From Cryphonectria parasitica EP155 (taxonomy: Eukaryota > Ascomycota > Sordariomycetes > Diaporthales > Cryphonectriaceae), in the NCBI RefSeq assembly GCF_011745365.1, contig NW_024468913.1:3782001-3846000 (forward strand): a DNA stretch of 64,000 nucleotides, read 5' to 3'. Below are positions 58,322 through 64,000 of the stretch, one piece after another (within the stretch, counting starts at the first letter, position 1; the number at the start of each line of letters is the position of its first letter). The notes under the pieces were generated by a model. That model saw only the letters and a list, made by a program, of their open reading frames with translations. It ran no database searches and had not been told where the DNA came from. A program made the translations under genes and the position numbers.

Positions 58322-58407
58322 AACCCCTGCCGAGACTTGCACTCGGAACCTTCAGCTGAACCAGTTAGCACTAGGAGGCTGACGATCTTCTATTGATCTA
58401 CAGGGGC
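58322..58407 (-). tRNA. tRNA-Arg(CCT)-like gene with 14-nt intron, atypical arms
   Basis: The minus strand folds as a cloverleaf. The acceptor stem is GCCCCTG with CAGGGGT (7 pairs counting one G-T). The D stem is GATC/GATC. The anticodon stem is TCAGC/GCTGA, and the T stem CCGAG/CTCGG. The anticodon loop of 21 nt gives CCT followed by A37 and a 14-nt intron at the canonical 37/38 site. The variable loop is 5 nt. Two features are abnormal: the T loop reads TGCAAGT instead of TTCAAGT, and the D loop AATAGAA lacks the usual GG. The discriminator would be U. A downstream T6 supports Pol III termination. It may be a functional variant or a decaying copy. Confidence 0.6.
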
Positions 58408-58919
58408 ATCAGTCGTCGTGGACCACTGCACCATATTGTCTGATGTTGTTTCTTTTCTTTCTTGGAGGACAGGGGTTGTCAGCTGCATTATATTCATGGC
58501 TTGCTTGATGATGCGGCTTTCATCAAAATGAATGTGGACATAATGCTAGGAAGACAGAAGAAGAACGAGGGAAAATGGTGATGACCACCTGGAGGAGAGA
58601 ATATAAACAGCCATTTTCCTGCCTCTCCATATTGAGTCCAACTGAGTTCAGTCTTGACGGGTACATGGCGTTTTGCTGTGTGCACCTTCAACACACACAC
58701 ACCCGCACGGCCCCAGCCGTCCTCCCACCCTTCTTTGGTCCTAAAACGCAGATTGATGCTGCCGCCCTGTCCTCTTTATTGTTTTTGCTCCTGATGAATC
58801 CTCACATGTATATGTTTCCACATTCGAACCTTGCAATGGTACCCACATCCAGACTTCAAAAGTATCCAGGCCAGTTCCTCCAGCCTTTTGAAATATTCAC
58901 ACTCCAATGTCATACAAAC
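58408..58919. other. Intergenic region
   Basis: Between the tRNA-like gene and the 3' end of the WD40 gene. A short CA repeat occurs at 58689-58702. No coding evidence. Confidence 0.5.
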
Positions 58920-61410
58920 TTATGAGTCTGCAAGCCACTCGGCTGCCAGCTGATCGTTGACCCTGTGGCGCATAGGGGGATCCGCATCGTCTTCCGAATT
59001 CTCGTTCCACGAATGTACCGACACCGATCCAAAGCTCATATCGTATCCGCCCCAGGAGGATGCTAATTGGGCGCAACCACCAAGTCAGCCAAAAAGGATT
59101 CCTCGCACTTACAACAAGAAAAGCTAATTCAAAAAAAAAAAAAAAAAAAAGAAGAAAAAAAGAGTCATGGTCAGGACAGGGGATACTCACCAGCCATGAT
59201 GGGTGCGTTGGGGTGCCAAGAGGGCTCGCGCACACAACAGTTCCAATGGTTGGTCGGACGACTCCTCCACGCCCTGCCACCGCCAGGCACGCGGCCGTTC
59301 CAGTGCGTGGACATGCCCACATCGATGGTCTTCTCCAGCGTCGCATCCATGTTCCAGACGTACACCTTGCCGTCGTGGCTGCCCGAGTACACATACCTGC
59401 TGTCGGTGCTCCCGGGAGGCGAAAAGTGACAGCGGATGAGGGTGCCCTGGACCTTGTGCCCGCGGAAGGTGACCACGGAGTTGTCGTCAGGGTGCGGAAA
59501 CCAGTCGTCCTGATCGTACTCCTCCATGCGGTAGTCATAGGTGGTGTGCATCGTGTGCCTGCGCGGGTTGAGCCGCGCGTACTGCTCCGTGGACATGGCC
59601 ATGCGTAGGTCCCACAGCTTCATGGTTTGATCCTTGCTGTTGGAGAGGATATACCGCCCGTCGCCCTTGCTGTCGATGTACGTCAGCCCCTCGCAGTGCC
59701 CGACAAAGGCGCCCGCCGCGCGGCCGTCTGCCATGCTGCGCCTGTCCCACACCTTGATCACCTGGTCGTCAGAGCCCGAGTAGATGATGTGCGGGTCTTT
59801 GGGATTGGCAAAGGCCACAGCGTTGACGTCGTCCTCGTGGCCCACAATGTTGTGCAACACGCGGCGGGACTCGATGTCGTACACCACGATCGAGGCGACG
59901 TTGTTGCCGGCGATCAGCTCTCTGCCGTCGCCGCTGAACCGGATGGACCAGATGGCGAAGTTGTCCCTATTCCGCCGGGCCCACGTCGGAGCCGGGCGGC
60001 CGTTGGTAGCATCGACTACGCCGCCGCCGGCGAGGTCGAGCTGGTACGGGTCACCTTTGTCGTTGGGATCGGTGGGGGCGAAGGCAACGTGGGACTGAAG
60101 GGAGGTATAGGCGAGCCACCGGTTGTCGGGCGACAGGTGTGCGTCGGTCAGGGTCCACTGGCCCCAGTTGAAGCTGGCCGTCTTGTAGTACCGCCAGTTG
60201 TACGGGTTGCTCGTGTCGTACATGCGGACCTTGAAGTCCTTTACGCAGGCGTAGAAAAAGTTGCCGTCCTGGGAGAACTGCCCGCAATAGACGGGCGCGT
60301 GGTAGTGGATAAGCAGGTCCGCCTCCGAGGAGGGGATCATCTGCTGCGCCATGGCCGACTGGGCGGTGCGGCCCCAGCCGATGCCCAGCTCGCGGTCGAG
60401 GACGCGGCGGGCGAGCCTCTTCTTCTGTTTTTGCCTCCTGCTGTTGCTCAACAGGCTGCTGTTGCTGCTACTGCTGCCGCCAGCACAAGTGTTGACTGGA
60501 GGATCCAGCCGGTCGGTCGAGCCGAAGGCGCCCGAGTCCATGAGCTTGCGACCCTCCTCGCTCGGAACCTTGGGGAAGCGATTCGGGTCGGGAGGGTTTC
60601 GGCGCCGGCGCCGGGCCCAGTAGTGGTCCTCATTGTCGTCCTCTCCAAAGATCTGGCCTAGGTCGCGGCCCTGAAGCAGAGCCAGCAATTGAGGCCTCGA
60701 GAGTACATTCCCACCTGTGTGGCTCATGAGTTTCTTGTATTAGTATTGATGAACAGGTTCGCAGTGGCATCAGAGAAGACAGGGCAGAGGTGACCCAGGA
60801 GGAAGAATAGGTTTGATGCGATGAAGATGAGTTGTGTAAGCTGGGTTCATATGTGTGATGATCCCCCAGTAAAGCAAGCTGAAGTGGAAAAGATGGGGGT
60901 CTTCCACGTGGCAGATGGGTATTCAGGGTCGAGATCTCACCAAATAAGCGGCCAAGGGTGCCCAGCGAGATGGTTGTTGTCCGCGCTGTTTCTTCCTCGC
61001 CCTCATCGTCGTCGTCGTCATCTTCTTCCTCGTTCCCTCCAACCTGACCGATGACCACTTCTACCGAGTATCCTTGCTCAGCATCTGAACAGAGTCGATC
61101 AGTTTTCTGAATATCTCATAAGTACCACAAGCAGATCAACTAGTTACGAACCGTGAAACTCGTCATCGTCACCCTCGTAGTCCGGATCATCTTCATCTTC
61201 ATCATCGTCGTCGTTATCTTCATCGTCGTCCTCTGTCGTTTCGAAGTTTAGAGCTTCTGATTCCTCCGCTGCTGGCTCGAAAAGGTCATCGTCATCACTA
61301 TCATCATTGCTATCGTTTCGGATATGGGGCTGACTCCCTGACGCCTGCTGGAGACTCTCGCCATATCCGTTCTCGTCCGAGTCGTCCTGGTGGGGATATC
61401 TATAACTCAT
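58920..61410 (-). CDS. WD40 protein, WDR23/DCAF11 (LEC14B) family
   Basis: Exons 61410-61152, 61084-60941, 60714-59191 and 59062-58920 give 689 residues. The N-terminus is very acidic (long Asp/Glu runs in exons 1 and 2). The segment GNVLSRPQLLALLQGRDLGQIFG and the ARRRRRNPPDPNRFPKVPSEEG block follow. WD repeats cover about residues 300-650, with the family motifs YCGQFSQDGNFFYACVKDFKVRMYD, HEDDVNAVAF, SGSDDQVIKVWD and NSKDQTMKLWDLR. The last exon ends RVNDQLAAEWLADS. Homologues are substrate receptors of the CUL4-DDB1 ubiquitin ligase (DCAF11) in animals and LEC14B in plants. The frame stays open upstream of the chosen ATG, but that sequence looks non-coding. Intron 3 holds a T20 tract on the coding strand. 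Confidence 0.92.
59131..59150. repeat. A20 homopolymer (T20 on the coding strand)
   Basis: Lies in intron 3 of the WD40 gene, upstream of its acceptor, where it may act as an extended polypyrimidine tract. Confidence 0.95.
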
Positions 61411-62529
61411 GATGGGCGAGACTAGAGTGATAAGGCAAGAATGATTTAGATAGGTATGGTGGAAGTAAGTGGTGATATGCGTCGTCTGCCGCCCGGCGGA
61501 TCCGGTGGAGAGAGGTTGGTTGCACAGATGTATGGATTGATGAGTGAATGGTTGGTGACGGTGATGAGTAAGATAGACTCCAGAGGGAAACGCTCTGGGC
61601 GAAGACTGCCACTCCACTGATATGAAATCACAGCTTTTAGTGAGTGAGCTATTGCAGATAGATAGCAGGGTCTAATCCTCCTCCTGTTGAGGAGTTTCAT
61701 ATGTGCAGTGTCTATGGACTCCCCAAGTGGAGACTGTCATTGACGACATGATATGCAATGACACGACAGGGCCCCTCTCCACAGTTACCATAGTACAATA
61801 CTGTAGGTGCCAATCCGTCGCCCGCCCGTTTCCCCGCCTCCGAACGCTTGGCTCCGGACTTAAGTTTCCGGCTTTAACCATGTGGAGAGGCGGCGTCTGC
61901 CAATAAGGCACCTTAAAAAAAAAAAAAAAAAACTGCCATACGCAGTTTTTCTTTATTTATTATATCTGTACATAAAAGGGAATCAAGGAAAAGTTGATTC
62001 ATGCTATCCATGTGTTTTTTTGGGGGAAAGGGGGGGTAGGAGCCGGGGGGGGGGGAACATTCACATGTCAAAAGGATACTCTGTCTCTGATGGCCCTCAC
62101 TCAGTCTACAACATGATTTGGCCCTGATTTTGAATATTGAAGCCGATGCGACAGAAACCTGCTCTCATCCTCCTTCGGAAGACCTTGACTTTGTCGTGAT
62201 GTTTCACCTCACATAGTCAAGTCCCCTTCCTGTGCGTCCTCATAGCATCACTAGCCCCCACAGCTCTGGGCGGACAAGCGGCCACAAATGGGTGAGTTGG
62301 GGCAGGGCTGAGAAGTTATGCTAGAATTTAGATCGTATTTTTCAAGAGACAACTGAAGGCCCTTCGAAAATGTCATAGCGGAGAACGTCACACTTTAAGA
62401 GTGCTGAATCTGGTGCCATTATGATTCTCGCAAGATCACACCTCACAGAAGAATATCCTCCTGACTTGTGATCGTTGAAACTTGACATTCCCGCACCGGG
62501 CGGGTGTGTTGTTCCTGAAACCCATCACA
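61411..62529. other. Intergenic region with homopolymers and a hairpin
   Basis: Between the WD40 gene start and the 3' end of the DUF7704-like gene, both minus strand. It contains an A18 run (61915-61932), a 9-bp hairpin (61928-61950) and a G11 run (62045-62055). No supported ORF. Confidence 0.5.
61928..61950. repeat. Hairpin flanked by A and T tracts
   Basis: AAAAACTGC and GCAGTTTTT form a perfect 9-bp inverted repeat around the loop CATAC. It overlaps the end of an A18 tract. It resembles an intrinsic terminator in shape, but a role in this eukaryotic context is unknown. Confidence 0.7.
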
Positions 62530-63209
62530 TCACTGAAGCTTCCTCTGAGTCGCGACGGGCACATCTGGTCCAAAGAAGCCCAAAAGATACGCTGTCCTCG
62601 TCAGACACAACATAGTCTTTCGTCCTGGTCAGCCATTTTGTTTTATTTTGTTTTGTCTTTTTCTTCTTCTTGCACTTTTCATCGTGCTGCTAGCTCGGGT
62701 GGGTGCAAGAAAATAACCAAACTCACCGTCACACCAACATTTCCCCAGGTCATACTATTCCAGCCAGCCACGTTCGCAAACCTCACCCAGCCCAGGACAT
62801 GATAGCACACATAGACATGTGATATATCGGCGATCCAACAGGCGATCAAATAGTTGCGCACGACCTTGATCTCGGATGTCGTGTACAGCACGGCGGAGGC
62901 GACCAGGAATACTAGCCCGTATGTATTTCCCAGCTGGAGGGCGACCAGTCTGGCATTATCGTCCACCGCAGACGACAGGCCAGTGGATGTCTGCTCTGTG
63001 ACAAACCATGCCGGGTTGAGGGTTGCTCCGGCCCAGCCTGCGAGCCTGTGTTTGGGGGCAAGGGTGAGTTTAGTTTCATCAGCTGGAATGGTCAAAAAGC
63101 AAGAGTGAATGAATGTCATGATTAGCAGCAGGAAGAGGAGGACGCACAAGCTGAGAGGCTCAAAGACGGTAAAGACCAACCGAGGAATGGTGGGTAGACG
63201 AGAAGCCAT
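62530..63209 (-). CDS. Small multi-pass membrane protein, DUF7704-like
   Basis: Exons 63209-63148, 63045-62727 and 62616-62530 give 155 residues. The first exon ends within FTVFEPLS; removal of the 102-nt intron joins it to LLAGWAGATLNPAWFVTEQ. Several hydrophobic spans follow (LGNTYGLVFLVASAVLY, YLIACWIADISHVYVCYHVLGW), then WNSMTWGNVGVT. The short last exon gives a further span and ends RTAYLLGFFGPD plus a polar tail. The order of these blocks matches my memory of the fungal DUF7704 membrane protein family, whose role is unknown. Donors are GTGCGT and GTGAGT; acceptors CACAG and GAAAG, the last after a GGCTGACC branch. The last exon is the least certain part. Confidence 0.78.
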
Positions 63210-63956
63210 GTTGTCAGCGAGGTAGTAGTTTGTGAAGCGAAAGAGAAATGAAGGTGGAGAGCGTGGGCTCCTGGACATGGAACAAGGTCTGTTAGAGAAT
63301 TCAACCACAGCAGCAAGCAGTATGGTAATTAGCCCAACGACGATCCTGCGGCGGGCCGAGCCTGTTTTCGAGGGTCTAAATCCTACAGTATAATTGAGTG
63401 ACAAGAGAAGACGGTTCAGCCAGTCATGCCGTACTTTGAGCATGAAAACAATATAAGATAAAATCGTTCTTAATCCCAGGAGTCAATTTGCTGTGCTGCT
63501 GCGACTGTAGTGGCCAGGAGCTTGGTCTTGATTGGTAGCACAGGGCCTCGACAGCCTTAGAGAGGGGAAAGGAAGAGATGGAGAGGGGATAACGGGGGGG
63601 TTTACCGCCCATTCTGCAGGCATGTCTCTTCTCCAACTGCCGCCTACAGAAAGAGGCGGGTCGCCCGCTCAGTGAGTGGCAGTCTGCACCCATCCTTGAA
63701 TACAACCTCCCTCCCAAGACGGCTCGCCACCTTTGACCGCTGCCTCAGGCTCGACTACTTGTTTGTCTGGTCACGACAGACACCTCTTTTTCATCTGGTG
63801 CCCGTCTAAGGGAGCGGAAACTCCGGCGACGAACCCCACATATGCATGGCGATTGATCCTCGGGCTTCGACAAAGGCAATCCTCTCGTGAAGCTCGAGCC
63901 CTTTCAGGGGGGCCGTCACCCACTCTCCCAGATGCCCCCTCGCCGACCTACACGAT
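63210..63956. other. Divergent region at the right edge
   Basis: Upstream of the DUF7704-like gene (-) and of the possible gene at 63957 (+). No ORF with protein character. Confidence 0.4.
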
Positions 63957-64000
63957 GGCCACCATCGAGCCGCGGCTGATGCACCTGCTCAACAACACGA
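63957..64000 (+). CDS. Possible start of a gene cut by the window edge
   Basis: ATG in a good context (ACACGATGGCC) opens a frame that runs to the edge (MATIEPRLMHLLNNT). The GC-rich wobble pattern looks coding. Only 14 codons are visible, so nothing can be said of function, and the ATG could be internal to a larger gene. Confidence 0.35.

Noticed and set aside
1..64000. Transposons, CRISPR arrays, rRNA, RIP-mutated repeats
   Set aside because: No transposase, reverse transcriptase, terminal repeats, spaced repeat arrays or strongly AT-biased blocks were seen by eye.

Overview
The window is nuclear DNA of a filamentous ascomycete (Pezizomycotina, most likely Sordariomycetes). Short spliceosomal introns of about 36 to 230 nt with GTAAGT-type donors and CTAAC/CTGAC branch sites interrupt most genes. 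Proteins typical of this group are present: a prenylated Sel1-repeat chitin synthase activator, two PTH11-type fungal rhodopsin receptors, fungal complex I B8 subunit, CBP4 and an NTF2-like DUF1348 protein. I found no bacterial operons, rRNA, CRISPR array or intact transposon.

Layout, left to right. 0-9 kb: a small membrane protein (-), an ALO-like FAD oxidoreductase with a long N-terminal extension (+), a secreted amidase (+) and the thioredoxin-fold mitochondrial protein FMP46 (+). 9-15 kb: one intronless 1956-residue, low-complexity protein with a Cys cluster, an RRM-like segment and an RG-rich tail. 15.6-17.8 kb: complex I B8 subunit (-) and mitochondrial pyruvate carrier (+). 19-22.5 kb: a serine-rich hypothetical protein and the chitin synthase activator SKT5/CHS4 (both -). 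22.5-26.8 kb: 4.3 kb without a recognisable gene. 26.8-33.5 kb: a housekeeping block with CBP4, NAC beta, tRNA adenosine deaminase TAD1, ribosomal protein eL24 and a Prx5/PMP20-type peroxiredoxin. 34.6-46.7 kb: surface and metabolic genes, namely PTH11-like receptor A (-), a secreted esterase-713-like hydrolase (+), DUF1348 protein (+), an alpha/beta hydrolase (-) and PTH11-like receptor B (+). 47.5-51.2 kb: AT-1-type acetyl-CoA transporter (-) and CENP-O/Mcm21 kinetochore protein (+). 53-58 kb: a secreted protein with seven 8-residue repeats (+), a gene split by an in-frame TAA (-) and an MFS transporter (+). 58.3-63.2 kb: an intron-containing but aberrant tRNA-Arg(CCT) (-), a WDR23/DCAF11-like WD40 protein (-) and a DUF7704-like membrane protein (-). 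A possible gene starts at the right edge (+).

The genes do not form a biosynthetic cluster. Four nuclear genes for mitochondrial function (FMP46, B8, MPC, CBP4) lie within 20 kb. Translation genes (NAC beta, eL24, TAD1, tRNA-Arg) are also well represented. The right half is richer in fast-evolving surface or secreted proteins and holds the oddest items: the nonsense-interrupted gene, the minisatellite-coded secreted protein, the GC-AG intron and the aberrant tRNA. Exon coordinates were derived by hand from splice-site consensus, reading phase and family conservation; no alignment or RNA evidence was available.
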